Source: Aestuariibaculum sediminum (GTDB lineage: Bacteria; Bacteroidota; Bacteroidia; Flavobacteriales; Flavobacteriaceae). From it: a stretch of 64,000 nt of DNA. A model generated the notes under the pieces. That model was not told the origin of the DNA and did not search any database. It saw only the letters and a program-made list of their open reading frames with translations. Position numbers and translations under genes: made by a program. The stretch is from NCBI RefSeq assembly GCF_014596945.1, contig NZ_JACVXB010000004.1:186001-250000 (forward strand), written 5' to 3'. Below are positions 35,095 to 44,738 of the stretch, in pieces (the stretch's first letter is position 1; each line of letters opens with the position of its first letter).

Positions 35095-36045
35095 TTAGCC
35101 TAGAATACTGCTAATTTGTTCTGCAAGTTCTGTTCCAATTCTATCTTGAGCTTCGTTTGTTGCCGCACCTGTATGAGGTGTTAAAGATAACGAAGCATTC
35201 ATTAATAATTGAATTTCAGGAGTTGGTTCTTTTTCAAAAACATCTAATGCAGCTCCTGCTACTTTTCCGCTTTCAATAGCTTTAACTAAAGCTACTTCAT
35301 CAACCACACCACCACGGGCTGCATTTGCTAAAAACACACCGTCTTTCATTAATTCGAATTCTGGAGCTCCTATTACATACTCTTTTTGAGCTGGAACGTG
35401 TAAAGTTATAAAATCGGCTTGTTTTAAAACCTCCTCTTTAGAAATCGTATTGATTTCGAAGTTTACTTTTTGGCCATCGAAAAATTCTAATTCTAAATTT
35501 GCTTTTTCCATAAACGGATCGAAAGCAATCACTTTCATTCCTGCACCTAAAGCTACTTTGGCTGTTGCCTGACCAATACGGCCAAAGCCTAAAACACCTA
35601 AAGTTTTACCCTTTAATTCGACACCTTTTCCATACGCTTTTTTAAGGGCTTTAAATTTCGTGTCTCCTTCAAGAGGCATTTCTCTGTTAGAGTTATGTAA
35701 AAATCGCGCTAATCCGTAAAAATGAGCAAAAACTAATTCTGCTACCGAGTGCGATGAAGCTGCTGGGGTGTTAATTACCGAAATACCTTTTTCTCTGGCA
35801 TACTCTACATCGATATTATCCATGCCAACACCTCCGCGACCAATGATTTTAATACTTGAACAAGCATCTATAAGGTCTTTGCGTACTGTTGTTGCACTTC
35901 GCACCAATAAAACACTAATTTGATTATCGTTAATATAATTTATTAACTGTTCTTGAGCTACTGTTGTAGTAATAACTTCGAAACCTGCCTTTTCTAGGGC
36001 TACGATACCACTTTTTGAGATACCGTCGTTTGCTAATACTTTCAT
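35095..36045 (-). CDS. serA: D-3-phosphoglycerate dehydrogenase
   Basis: Oxidises 3-phosphoglycerate with NAD+ in the first step of serine synthesis. The 316-residue short form has the NAD motif GFGRIGQ (about 150), the arginine of VRSAT and ARGGVVDE, and the catalytic His in TPHTGAATNEAQDR. It lacks the C-terminal ACT domain used for serine feedback, so it is a type III enzyme. It follows serC by 68 bases on the same strand, which supports the assignment over other 2-hydroxyacid dehydrogenases. Confidence 0.92.
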   Translation of the reverse strand: MKVLANDGISKSGIVALEKAGFEVITTTVAQEQLINYINDNQISVLLVRSATTVRKDLIDACSSIKIIGRGGVGMDNIDVEYAREKGISVINTPAASSHSVAELVFAHFYGLARFLHNSNREMPLEGDTKFKALKKAYGKGVELKGKTLGVLGFGRIGQATAKVALGAGMKVIAFDPFMEKANLELEFFDGQKVNFEINTISKEEVLKQADFITLHVPAQKEYVIGAPEFELMKDGVFLANAARGGVVDEVALVKAIESGKVAGAALDVFEKEPTPEIQLLMNASLSLTPHTGAATNEAQDRIGTELAEQISSILG

Positions 36046-36113
36046 TTATCTAGGTTATAAGTTAAAAGGTTGAACGTTAGAAGTTCAACTGAAAATTAAG
36101 TTCTTTATTTGGT

Positions 36114-37178
36114 TTAAGCTTTGTTTTCTAATTCACTCATTACTTCAACTAAAGCTTGTACACTTGCTAATGGTAAGGCGTTGTACATTGAAGCTCTGTA
36201 ACCTCCAACACTACGATGACCATTAACACCGCTAATACCAGCTTCTTTTAACATGGTGTCGAAAGTTTCCTTTAAGTTTTCGTTTACTAAATTGAATGTT
36301 GCATTCATTGGAGAACGGTCTTCTGTTGCTGCAAAACCTTTAAATAGAGGGTTAAGATCTATTTCAGAATACATTAAAGTGGCTTTTTTCTCGTTCTCTT
36401 TTTCAATTGCTTCCAGACCGCCTTCTTTCTTTAACCATTCTAAAGTCAACATAGAAGTGTATACCGCAAAAACAGGTGGCGTATTAAACATACTTCCGGC
36501 ACCTATATGTTTTTGATAATCTAAAATCGAAGGAATGTTACGTGTTACTTTTCCTAATATATCTTCTTTAACTACAACTAATGTTGTCCCGGCAGGCCCC
36601 ATATTTTTTTGAGCACCAGCATATATTAAATCAAATTTTGAATAATCAATAGCACGTGAAAAAATATCGCTACTCATATCACATACTAAAGGCACTGATG
36701 TCGTTGGGAATGATTTAAACTGCGTACCAAAAATAGTATTGTTTGAAGTAATATGTAAGTAATCAAGATCTGAAGGAACTTCGAAACCTTTTGGTATATA
36801 ATTAAAGTTAGCATCACTTGATGAGGCTATTTCAACAATATTACCAACTTTTTGAGCTTCTTTTATAGCTTTTCCACTCCAAGCACCAGTATTTACATAA
36901 CCTGCTTTTGTTTCTAAAAGATTCATTGCGGTCATTAAAAACTGAGTACTGGCACCTCCTTGTAAGAATAGTGCTTTATACCCTTTACCTTCTAAACCTA
37001 GTAATTCAATGACTAAGGCTCTGGCTTGCTCCATGATATCGACAAAAGCTTTACTTCTATGTGATATCTCAATTAATGATAAACCTTCATTGTTATAATC
37101 AATTACGGCTTGAGAAGCCTGTTGAAGTACTTCTTGTGGTAAAATACTTGGGCCAGCACTAAAATTATGTTTTTTCAT
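36114..37178 (-). CDS. serC: Phosphoserine aminotransferase
   Basis: Class V PLP aminotransferase that turns 3-phosphohydroxypyruvate into phosphoserine. The 354-residue protein begins MKKHNFSAGPSILP, the SerC hallmark, and has the PLP lysine in YAGAQKNMGPAG and the phosphate-binding HRSVGGYRASMYNA. Second step of the pathway whose first step is coded just downstream by serA. No serB is seen in the window. The upstream acyl-CoA reductase gene is 84 bases away. Confidence 0.95.
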   Translation of the reverse strand: MKKHNFSAGPSILPQEVLQQASQAVIDYNNEGLSLIEISHRSKAFVDIMEQARALVIELLGLEGKGYKALFLQGGASTQFLMTAMNLLETKAGYVNTGAWSGKAIKEAQKVGNIVEIASSSDANFNYIPKGFEVPSDLDYLHITSNNTIFGTQFKSFPTTSVPLVCDMSSDIFSRAIDYSKFDLIYAGAQKNMGPAGTTLVVVKEDILGKVTRNIPSILDYQKHIGAGSMFNTPPVFAVYTSMLTLEWLKKEGGLEAIEKENEKKATLMYSEIDLNPLFKGFAATEDRSPMNATFNLVNENLKETFDTMLKEAGISGVNGHRSVGGYRASMYNALPLASVQALVEVMSELENKA

Positions 37179-37262
37179 TTTTGTTGTAGAGTTGTAAATT
37201 TTAAAGATACAAAGTTGCTAATTAATTGATGATTTCGTACTGAAAATTCAATAATTTTTTCG

Positions 37263-38321
37263 TCAAATTGATAATAAAAATTCAACAGAATCGACGCTAT
37301 CCGCATAATCCCAAAGTTCGGGTTTTTGGGTGGCTCCAAAAGGAATTTCATTTTCAGTAAAACCTTTGGCTACAACGCACTGAATTTGTTTTTCGTCGGC
37401 GACTATTTTTTTCTTTACTTCATCTAAATTTTCATAATACTCATAAAATACTGTTGCAATAGGAGAGGCGTAACTCTGATCTTCCTTAATCATTAAAAAG
37501 CCATTTTCGAGCATATCAAATTCACTCATCAAATATACCGCTTTATTGTAATCGTAATTATTCGCGTATTTTGCTTTTTCAATAATGGGGTGCCATTTGT
37601 ACATGGCATTAAAAAAGGCATCAAAATTATAGTCTTTTGGGATAAATAATTTAGAAACATTTCGGCAACCTAAACCGTAATACCTGAAAATATCTTCGCT
37701 TAACTTTTCAAGTTCATTTTGGGTTTCGTTTCCTGTTAGTACAGCAACCGAATTTCTGTTATTTCTTATTATAGATGGTTTGTTTTTGAAGTAATATTCA
37801 AAATAACGTGCGGTATTATTACTTCCGGTGGCTATAACGGCATCAAAATTTTCAACTTTATCTTCGGTAAATTTAATACGACCTTTAAATCCAGGTTCAA
37901 CGAATTCTAAATATTTAGCAAGGTAGGGAAGCATATGCTTGTCATTCGACGATTGCTTTACCAGTACCTTATGTCCTGTAATTAATACAGTTAAAAAATC
38001 GTGAAAACCTACTAATGGAATATTTCCGGCCATAATTATAGCAACTTCCTTTTGTTCGGTTTCTTGAATATCATAAGGACTTAACCATGTTTTAAATTTA
38101 TCGGCTGTCAAGGATTCACTCCAACCTTTTAGAGCGAATTTTATATTTTCTTGGGTAAACCAACCATTATGTTCTTCGGCTAATTTTAATTGATGTTGAA
38201 ATCCGTCGAAAAACATATCGTTAAATTCAACAGTATTTTGTTTTACCACAGTATCATTAGAAAATTGACGTATAAAATCTCCTAATTTTACAAAAGCATT
38301 AATTCTTTGCTGTAAATTCAT
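37263..38321 (-). CDS. Acyl-CoA reductase (LuxC-like)
   Basis: A 352-residue aldehyde dehydrogenase-fold enzyme resembling LuxC. The nucleophile is the Cys of RYYGLGCRNVSKLF, preceded by the cofactor region FDAVIATGSNNTARYFEYYF. It should reduce an acyl-CoA or acyl-phosphate to an aldehyde in the cytoplasm; no lux genes are present. It is divergent from a ferredoxin gene and lies ahead of serC-serA, an arrangement I recall as conserved in Flavobacteriaceae. Confidence 0.85.
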   Translation of the reverse strand: MNLQQRINAFVKLGDFIRQFSNDTVVKQNTVEFNDMFFDGFQHQLKLAEEHNGWFTQENIKFALKGWSESLTADKFKTWLSPYDIQETEQKEVAIIMAGNIPLVGFHDFLTVLITGHKVLVKQSSNDKHMLPYLAKYLEFVEPGFKGRIKFTEDKVENFDAVIATGSNNTARYFEYYFKNKPSIIRNNRNSVAVLTGNETQNELEKLSEDIFRYYGLGCRNVSKLFIPKDYNFDAFFNAMYKWHPIIEKAKYANNYDYNKAVYLMSEFDMLENGFLMIKEDQSYASPIATVFYEYYENLDEVKKKIVADEKQIQCVVAKGFTENEIPFGATQKPELWDYADSVDSVEFLLSI

Positions 38322-38364
38322 TCTGAATTTGGTTATGAATAGTTTTGGCTTTATTTTTGCTTTG

Positions 38365-38372
38365 CAAAGTTA
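38365..38372 (-). promoter_or_regulatory. Putative -7 box for the acyl-CoA reductase/ser genes
   Basis: CAAAGTTA on the + strand is TAACTTTG on the minus strand, fitting TAnnTTTG, 43 bases before the ATG. Confidence 0.45.
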
Positions 38373-38488
38373 GAAAAATGAAACGAATCCGTTTTTTTAA
38401 TCTGCATTTATTTAAGTATTAAAAATGTGATATTAAAAGCCCTTTACATGGTGCTTTTTGCATTTTATAAACAAGAAAAACTAATTGA

Positions 38489-38854
<366 letters not shown>

Positions 38855-38879
38855 ATTAATATTCATTTTAGATACAACT

Positions 38880-38907
38880 AAAAATCCTAAGTGTATGCTT
38901 AGGATTT
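38880..38907 (+). terminator. Terminator after the ferredoxin gene
   Basis: Stem AAAATCCTAAG / CTTAGGATTTT, six-base loop, followed by a run of T. Confidence 0.85.
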
Positions 38908-38960
38908 TTTTATTTTAACAGATATTAGATTCTAAACCTATAAATAAGAGTGGAATTAAT

Positions 38961-38968
38961 TACATTTG
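38961..38968 (+). promoter_or_regulatory. Putative -7 box for ychF
   Basis: TACATTTG fits TAnnTTTG and lies 99 bases before the ychF ATG, giving an untranslated leader of about 95 bases. I saw no riboswitch fold in it. Confidence 0.5.
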
Positions 38969-39067
38969 CACTCGCAAAATTTAGCTTTTTATAGGTATAA
39001 GGAGTTATTCAGAAAAAAATAGTATTATTAAAGTGTTCCGTTAAAAGGAAATAAACATAATTTTTAC

Positions 39068-40162
39068 ATGAAAGCAGGTATTGTAGGATTACCAAACGTA
39101 GGGAAATCAACTTTATTTAATTGTTTGTCTAATGCTAAAGCGCAAAGTGCGAACTTTCCGTTTTGTACTATCGAGCCAAACATTGGTGTGGTAAATGTTC
39201 CAGACCCACGATTAGAAAAGCTCGAATCTTTAGTAAACCCTGAGCGTGTTATGCCTGCTACCGTAGAAATAGTCGATATTGCCGGTTTGGTAAAAGGTGC
39301 AAGTAAAGGTGAAGGATTAGGAAATCAGTTCTTAGCTAATATTAGAGAAACCGATGCTATTCTTCATGTGTTACGTTGTTTTGATAACGATAATATTGTT
39401 CATGTTGATGGAAATGTAAATCCTATCCGCGATAAGGAAACTATCGATATGGAGTTACAACTTAAGGATTTAGAAACCGTTGAAAAGAAATTAGATAAAG
39501 TTAAGCGTGCTGCTAAAACAGGTAATAAAGAAGCTCAAAAAGAGGAAGCTGTATTATTGCAAATTAAAACGGCTTTAGAAGCTGGGACTTCGGTTAGAGC
39601 CTTAGAGTTTAGCGAAGACGATTATGCCGATTTTGTGAAACCATCGCAGTTTATTACTGATAAACCTGTAATGTATGTTTGTAACGTAGATGAAGGTTCG
39701 GCGGTCTCAGGTAATGCTTATGTAGAAAAAGTACGTGAAGCCGTAAAAGATGAAAAAGCTGAAGTTTTAGTGCTTGCTGTGGGTACAGAAGCCGATATCA
39801 ATGAATTGGACGATTACGAAGAACGTCAGATGTTTTTGGCTGATATTGGTTTAGAGGAACCAGGATCGTCAAAATTAATTCGTGCAGCTTACAAATTACT
39901 AAATCAACAAACTTATTTTACTGCAGGTGTAAAAGAAGTACGTGCCTGGACGGTGAGTGTTGGAGCTACGGCACCTCAGGCTGCTGGTGTGATACATACC
40001 GATTTTGAAAAGGGTTTCATTCGTGCGGAAGTTATTGCGTACGATGATTATGTAGCTTACGGTAGTGAAAGTAAAGTAAAAGAGGCCGGTAAAATGCGAG
40101 TTGAAGGGAAAAATTACATAGTTAAAGATGGAGATGTCATGCACTTCCTTTTCAATGTATAA
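39068..40162 (+). CDS. ychF: Ribosome-associated ATPase YchF (Obg family)
   Basis: A 364-residue P-loop protein that binds ATP rather than GTP and associates with ribosomes. G1 is [12 protein letters not shown] (residues 6-17), G3 [20 protein letters not shown], and the G4 position reads NVDE rather than NKxD, the known YchF change. A coiled-coil insert (about 120-200) and the C-terminal TGS domain (about 280-364, ending VMHFLFNV) follow. It is monocistronic, between a promoter box and a strong terminator. Confidence 0.95.
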   Translation: MKAGIVGLPNVGKSTLFNCLSNAKAQSANFPFCTIEPNIGVVNVPDPRLEKLESLVNPERVMPATVEIVDIAGLVKGASKGEGLGNQFLANIRETDAILHVLRCFDNDNIVHVDGNVNPIRDKETIDMELQLKDLETVEKKLDKVKRAAKTGNKEAQKEEAVLLQIKTALEAGTSVRALEFSEDDYADFVKPSQFITDKPVMYVCNVDEGSAVSGNAYVEKVREAVKDEKAEVLVLAVGTEADINELDDYEERQMFLADIGLEEPGSSKLIRAAYKLLNQQTYFTAGVKEVRAWTVSVGATAPQAAGVIHTDFEKGFIRAEVIAYDDYVAYGSESKVKEAGKMRVEGKNYIVKDGDVMHFLFNV

Positions 40163-40184
40163 ATTTCTTAAGGTACAATAAAAC

Positions 40185-40219
40185 AAAAATCCTGTATTGA
40201 AGCGCAATACAGGATTTTT
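40185..40219. terminator. Strong bidirectional terminator
   Basis: Perfect 15-pair stem AAAAATCCTGTATTG / CAATACAGGATTTTT with a five-base loop, between convergent ychF and the PNGase-like gene. Confidence 0.9.
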
Positions 40220-40238
40220 TTGTTTATAACTTATCTTA

Positions 40239-42149
40239 TTACTTAAACGTATTGAATCTCCGGTTCATGATATGTTTTCCGTCCATGTGAATTTCCATAA
40301 CATAACGTCCTTCGTCTAAATGACCTACATTTAAATCGGTTTTAGTGTTTTGCACATGATCAAATTCATGTTCTTCCATAAATACGCCATCTTTGGTAAT
40401 CTTTATTTTTAGCTTGAATGGGGTATTGGCTGTGGTATAAACGCTAAGGCTATCGTTGGTATATCTGGGGTAAATATTAACGGAATACTTAGGAATGCTT
40501 AAGTCTGTTTTTGCATCTTCTTTTGTTCTGAAAGCGTATAACGTTTCATTGCCAAAATCACTTTCAAAAGCTTGAATAATATTACCGCTTAAATCCTTTA
40601 ACTGAAGCCTTCCAAAACCTGCTTTTCTGTTATACCAAAATTCAATTCCATCACCCACAGTATCTGTTAACTTTAAATTATATACACCTTCTTTAAGTTT
40701 TAGGGTATCTAAGTGTTGGGTTTTTGGAGACAGACTGTTAGGTGTTTTTTCAAAAACTAATTCTTTGTTTTCGTTTTCAATAGTTAAATGATTTTCACCT
40801 GGATTATTATTAGTTAAAAAATCAACCACAATATCGGTTGGTAGGGTAGGAATGTCGTTAAATTGAGATGTTAGTGTGTTGTCTGCTTTCCATTCATCTT
40901 CCTGCAAATTAGGTTTTGATAAGGATACAAAAAATGTATTAATGCCAGAATTGGTATCTATTTCGCCAGGAATTGTGATAATTGTGGATTCGTAAAAGTT
41001 TAAATTACCAACCCATTCCATACGTTTTGCTTCAAAACCTTCTGTTTTATAGGTGACAGTTAGTGATGTTAAAGGCGCTTTTCCTAAATTTTTAATTTTA
41101 ATTTGAGGATTAAGGCTTGTCGGGTTTTGTCTGTTATACGCAACATCATTATTAGGTGCAATTATTTCTTCAATAGCAACATCATTCGTGTGATTTGGTG
41201 CTTCATATTGAAAGAAATATGACGTAATTTGCTCCTTAGGTTGATCGATATTATTTGCGGTAAACGGTTCCATATTTAAATCTAAAACATGTGTGTTTTC
41301 GTTTAAAGGCATGTCAATCAGGTCAGGTAATTGTAAATCACCAGGACACCAGTCGGCGCGATCGAAAATCCATGTACCTCCCTGCGGGAATAATGGGTTA
41401 TCACTACATTCCTTCCACAAATCACGTTTGTCAATAGTTTCACCATCAAATGTTAATTCACGCCATCGGCTACAAAATTCACTACACCCGCTTGGACGAT
41501 CCATACCGTGACCTGTATGTTGAATTCTAAACCTGCCGAAACTAGCATTTTTTGCCTTAGAAATAGTTATAGGAGACAGCTGGTTTTCTATGTCGTCTTC
41601 AGGATTTCCGTATTGAAAATTGCCTTCCCACATATTTTGAACAGAAACAAAGTTAGCAACCGGTGGACCAAAATCAACTTTAAAACCAATGGTTAAATCC
41701 CAACCTGTTTCCGGCGATTCGTATCCTGAATGTACATACGCCACCTGAACGCTATCGCGTAAAAAAGGAGCAAAGTCGGTAACATCGGTTTTCCAAGTGT
41801 AATTCCACCCTTCCTTAAAGCTACTTCCGTAAGGTGTAAGCATGCGGCCTATTTCGAATTCACGTTCCGCATTATTTTCGTCTTTACATATAATTTTTAC
41901 ACGGTCCATATAATCCCAATGAGCTATTTTCATGGTTTCAGGGTAAGCTAAAGTCAGATACATGGTAATTTTTCTGATATCTTCCGATTTGGAAGGAAAT
42001 TTAGCCCATTCGGTATAGGTGTTTATGCCTTCCTTTGGATTAGTAACAATAGTCGTTTTGTTATGCGTCTTAACATGAATACTCTTTTTTAATTCAGGTT
42101 TTTTACATGCTATAAAAAGAAGTAAACTTGTAAATATTACATATTTCAT
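40239..42149 (-). CDS. PNGase F-like lipoprotein with degenerate type IX sorting tail
   Basis: A 636-residue predicted lipoprotein (LLFIAC, Cys15). The middle part matches peptide-N-glycosidase F, which cuts N-linked glycans from asparagine: HWDYMDR, the TGHGMD...C...C...W...W..C.DNP block, FPQGGTWIFDRADWCPGD. Catalytic Asp and Glu positions look kept but need alignment. Later parts are beta domains; the last 85 residues (VNIYPRYTNDSLSVY ... LDEGRYVMEI) resemble a type A type IX secretion tail. The transglutaminase-like gene lies 34 bases upstream in the same operon. Confidence 0.82.
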   Translation of the reverse strand: MKYVIFTSLLLFIACKKPELKKSIHVKTHNKTTIVTNPKEGINTYTEWAKFPSKSEDIRKITMYLTLAYPETMKIAHWDYMDRVKIICKDENNAEREFEIGRMLTPYGSSFKEGWNYTWKTDVTDFAPFLRDSVQVAYVHSGYESPETGWDLTIGFKVDFGPPVANFVSVQNMWEGNFQYGNPEDDIENQLSPITISKAKNASFGRFRIQHTGHGMDRPSGCSEFCSRWRELTFDGETIDKRDLWKECSDNPLFPQGGTWIFDRADWCPGDLQLPDLIDMPLNENTHVLDLNMEPFTANNIDQPKEQITSYFFQYEAPNHTNDVAIEEIIAPNNDVAYNRQNPTSLNPQIKIKNLGKAPLTSLTVTYKTEGFEAKRMEWVGNLNFYESTIITIPGEIDTNSGINTFFVSLSKPNLQEDEWKADNTLTSQFNDIPTLPTDIVVDFLTNNNPGENHLTIENENKELVFEKTPNSLSPKTQHLDTLKLKEGVYNLKLTDTVGDGIEFWYNRKAGFGRLQLKDLSGNIIQAFESDFGNETLYAFRTKEDAKTDLSIPKYSVNIYPRYTNDSLSVYTTANTPFKLKIKITKDGVFMEEHEFDHVQNTKTDLNVGHLDEGRYVMEIHMDGKHIMNRRFNTFK

Positions 42150-42183
42150 CGGTGAAAATATTTGTTAGGGGATTAATTATTAT

Positions 42184-43470
42184 TTATTGTAATATTAACT
42201 TAATATCCTGGGTTGGTTCAGAGGTGGTTTCTATGGTGAAATTCTGTTCTATATCGTTTTTAGGGTTGGTAACCAAGGCATTATAGGTGGTGTTCTTTTT
42301 TAATTTTACTTTAAAAAACTTATTCATATCATCTGTTGGTCTTGGAGAATAACCGAAATCCACAGCTTTATCATCCTCATAAATATCGACTCTGCAATCT
42401 AATCGAGCATCGCTACTTTCAGTATTATCATTTTTAAAGACTACAATGTTTGCCATGAGTTCGTCTTCTTTGAGAGGTGAATTTTCTAAGGATTTTTTGT
42501 ATAAATCGATATAGCGCTGTGTAACGTTCACACCATGGATATATGGCTTCTCGTTACTTTTATCTGCGCGGCGTTTCCATTCGCGTAATTTAGATAATGT
42601 GCTTTCGTTTAACATAGTCGTATCTAATTCTTTTAACAAGAATTTTGCAGCGCGTCCTGCATAATAAAACTGCCCTGTTGGTTTATAAGACACGGCGTAA
42701 ATCCAGTGCAAGGGGTTATTAGGGTCTGCTTTTCCGGCGTCAGCTAAAAACCATGATTTATTTAAATCTTCGGGATAATATTCTATAAATTTCCATTCGT
42801 TGTCAATCCAAACTTCGCACCAGGTATGATTTCCTTTCATATTGGTCCACATGGCTGTACCTGCTAATCTTGATGGGATACCTACAGCTCGAAATGCATC
42901 GGTTAATATAATAGACAATCCTGTACAAGTTGCCATGTTTTCTGCCATAGCTTCTTTAGGGCTCGAATCTACTATAGAGCGTTTTATATTATATTCAACT
43001 TTAACTTCTTTATTTATAGGGTTAGCAATGGCAAAAATAGCATCCCTTAAATTGGTTTCATCACTTACGTACTTTTTAAAACGCTCATAAAAGTCTTTCC
43101 GCCAAGGGTCTCTGGTTTCAGCTACGTTGGTGTATGGTAAAACTTCGTTGAAAAAAATTGAATCTGGTAGCGTTTTGCACCAAGGGAATTCTGCTCGGGC
43201 TTTGTAAGCGTATTTAGCATTTTCCAATAAAAAATCGGCTTTAAGTGTTGTTAAGTCGCGTTCTGGCATATAGCTAATTAAAAATGCCATACCCTCCTTT
43301 TGATCTTTGGGAGCTTCAGTTAATGCTTTTAAAATTTCAGGGGCATTGTCGTTGGCTTTTACAAAAGCACTATCTAATAGGGTGTGATATTGCTCAGGAA
43401 CGTCTGGATATTTAGATTGGCAACTCAATAAAACGGTTACGGAAATAAGTAATAATGCTATTTTTTTCAT
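42184..43470 (-). CDS. Transglutaminase-like lipoprotein
   Basis: A 428-residue predicted lipoprotein (TVLLSC, Cys17). A transglutaminase-like core spans about 165-270, with Cys in ENMATCTGLSI, His in GNHTWCEVWI and an acidic residue in EYYPEDL, a plausible Cys-His-Asp set. The N-terminal 160 residues are helical and the last 110 look like a beta sandwich. It may be a protease, amidase or glycanase rather than a cross-linker. It is first in a two-gene operon with the PNGase F-like gene. Confidence 0.82.
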   Translation of the reverse strand: MKKIALLLISVTVLLSCQSKYPDVPEQYHTLLDSAFVKANDNAPEILKALTEAPKDQKEGMAFLISYMPERDLTTLKADFLLENAKYAYKARAEFPWCKTLPDSIFFNEVLPYTNVAETRDPWRKDFYERFKKYVSDETNLRDAIFAIANPINKEVKVEYNIKRSIVDSSPKEAMAENMATCTGLSIILTDAFRAVGIPSRLAGTAMWTNMKGNHTWCEVWIDNEWKFIEYYPEDLNKSWFLADAGKADPNNPLHWIYAVSYKPTGQFYYAGRAAKFLLKELDTTMLNESTLSKLREWKRRADKSNEKPYIHGVNVTQRYIDLYKKSLENSPLKEDELMANIVVFKNDNTESSDARLDCRVDIYEDDKAVDFGYSPRPTDDMNKFFKVKLKKNTTYNALVTNPKNDIEQNFTIETTSEPTQDIKLILQ

Positions 43471-43700
43471 GGTTTAGGATAAAAATTTTAAAAATTCAAA
43501 TTATGAAAAAAGGCGGGATGGTACTTTATAATTTCGACTAATAACACATTTTTAAATCTGAACATCGTAATATTATTTTATTTCATATTGTCTTTTTAAA
43601 ATAGGTGTTTATTTTCGATTCAAATTAGTATAGACATCAGAGTCAAAAAAAAACAGGCATCTAGGTTCTAGCGGTCTATTTATTAGAAAAAAATAATTTA

Positions 43701-44615
43701 TTGAAACAAATAAAATCTACAAAAACATTTATTTACGGCGTTTTAATTGGCGTTTTAGCCGTTACCATGTTTTCGTCCAAAGCAGTTATGGTTAAATTAG
43801 CATATCAATATGAGGTTGATGCTATAAGTGTTTTATTGCTGCGTATGTTGTTTTCTTTTCCGTTTTATGTGTTTATCGCTTTTTTATATCGCAATAAAGG
43901 AAACGATAATGCTGTGCAACGAAAAGATTTCGTTTGGCTTGTGTTTTTCGGTTTCGTTGGGTATTATTTGGCTAGCTATTTCGATTTTGTCGGACTCACC
44001 TATATTAAAGCTAGTTTAGAGCGTATTATTCTTTTTATTTATCCAACAATAGTACTCGTTTTTAATAAATGGTTTTTAAGTAAGCCTATAACTAAGATCC
44101 AGGTTGGCGCTATTATTTTAACCTATATAGGGGTGGTTATTGCGTTTTGGGATGAGGTTGCTATTTCTGGAGACGCTACCTTTTTGGGTGGTATTTTTAT
44201 ATTTTTGAGTGCTGTTACTTATGCTTCATATTTGGTAGGTTCAGGCTGGTTAATTCCAAAGTTTGGCGTTGTAAAATTTACTTCATATGCTATGTTAGTA
44301 TCATGTGTATGTGTTTTTGTTCATTATGGGATTATTAATAAGATTAGCTTGCTTAGTTTTCCGTGGCAGGTTTATGGTTATGGCTTTTTAATAGCTATAT
44401 TTGCAACGGTGATACCGTCATTTTTGGTATCGGCTTCTATAAAAATGATTAGTTCGTCAAACTTTGCAATTGTAGCAGGTGTTGGACCTATTTCAACTAT
44501 AGTTTTAGCAGCCATTTTTTTAAATGAAAAATTAACATTGTTACAATGCTTAGGTGCTGCTATTGTGATTATTGGAATTTTATTTGTGTCCTTAAAAAAG
44601 GAAACAAAAAATTAA
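43701..44615 (+). CDS. DMT-superfamily (EamA) transporter
   Basis: A 304-residue inner-membrane protein with about ten hydrophobic helices in two EamA repeats (helices about 12-140 and 155-300); the second ends with the usual LGAAIVIIGILFVSLKK. Substrate unknown, commonly metabolites or amino acids. The start is TTG; the first helix begins within ten residues of it, and the next ATG (Met22) would remove half of that helix. It precedes parE by 123 bases with no terminator seen. Confidence 0.85.
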   Translation: MKQIKSTKTFIYGVLIGVLAVTMFSSKAVMVKLAYQYEVDAISVLLLRMLFSFPFYVFIAFLYRNKGNDNAVQRKDFVWLVFFGFVGYYLASYFDFVGLTYIKASLERIILFIYPTIVLVFNKWFLSKPITKIQVGAIILTYIGVVIAFWDEVAISGDATFLGGIFIFLSAVTYASYLVGSGWLIPKFGVVKFTSYAMLVSCVCVFVHYGIINKISLLSFPWQVYGYGFLIAIFATVIPSFLVSASIKMISSSNFAIVAGVGPISTIVLAAIFLNEKLTLLQCLGAAIVIIGILFVSLKKETKN

Positions 44616-44738
44616 TTTCTAGGTTCTTAACAAAAATACAGGTATATATTGTTAATTATTTTGTGAAAAGGGGGTTTCTTTTTTTAATGGGTTGTATTAT
44701 ATTAGCGTCAAATCTCAAATAAAACTTACTGAATATTT

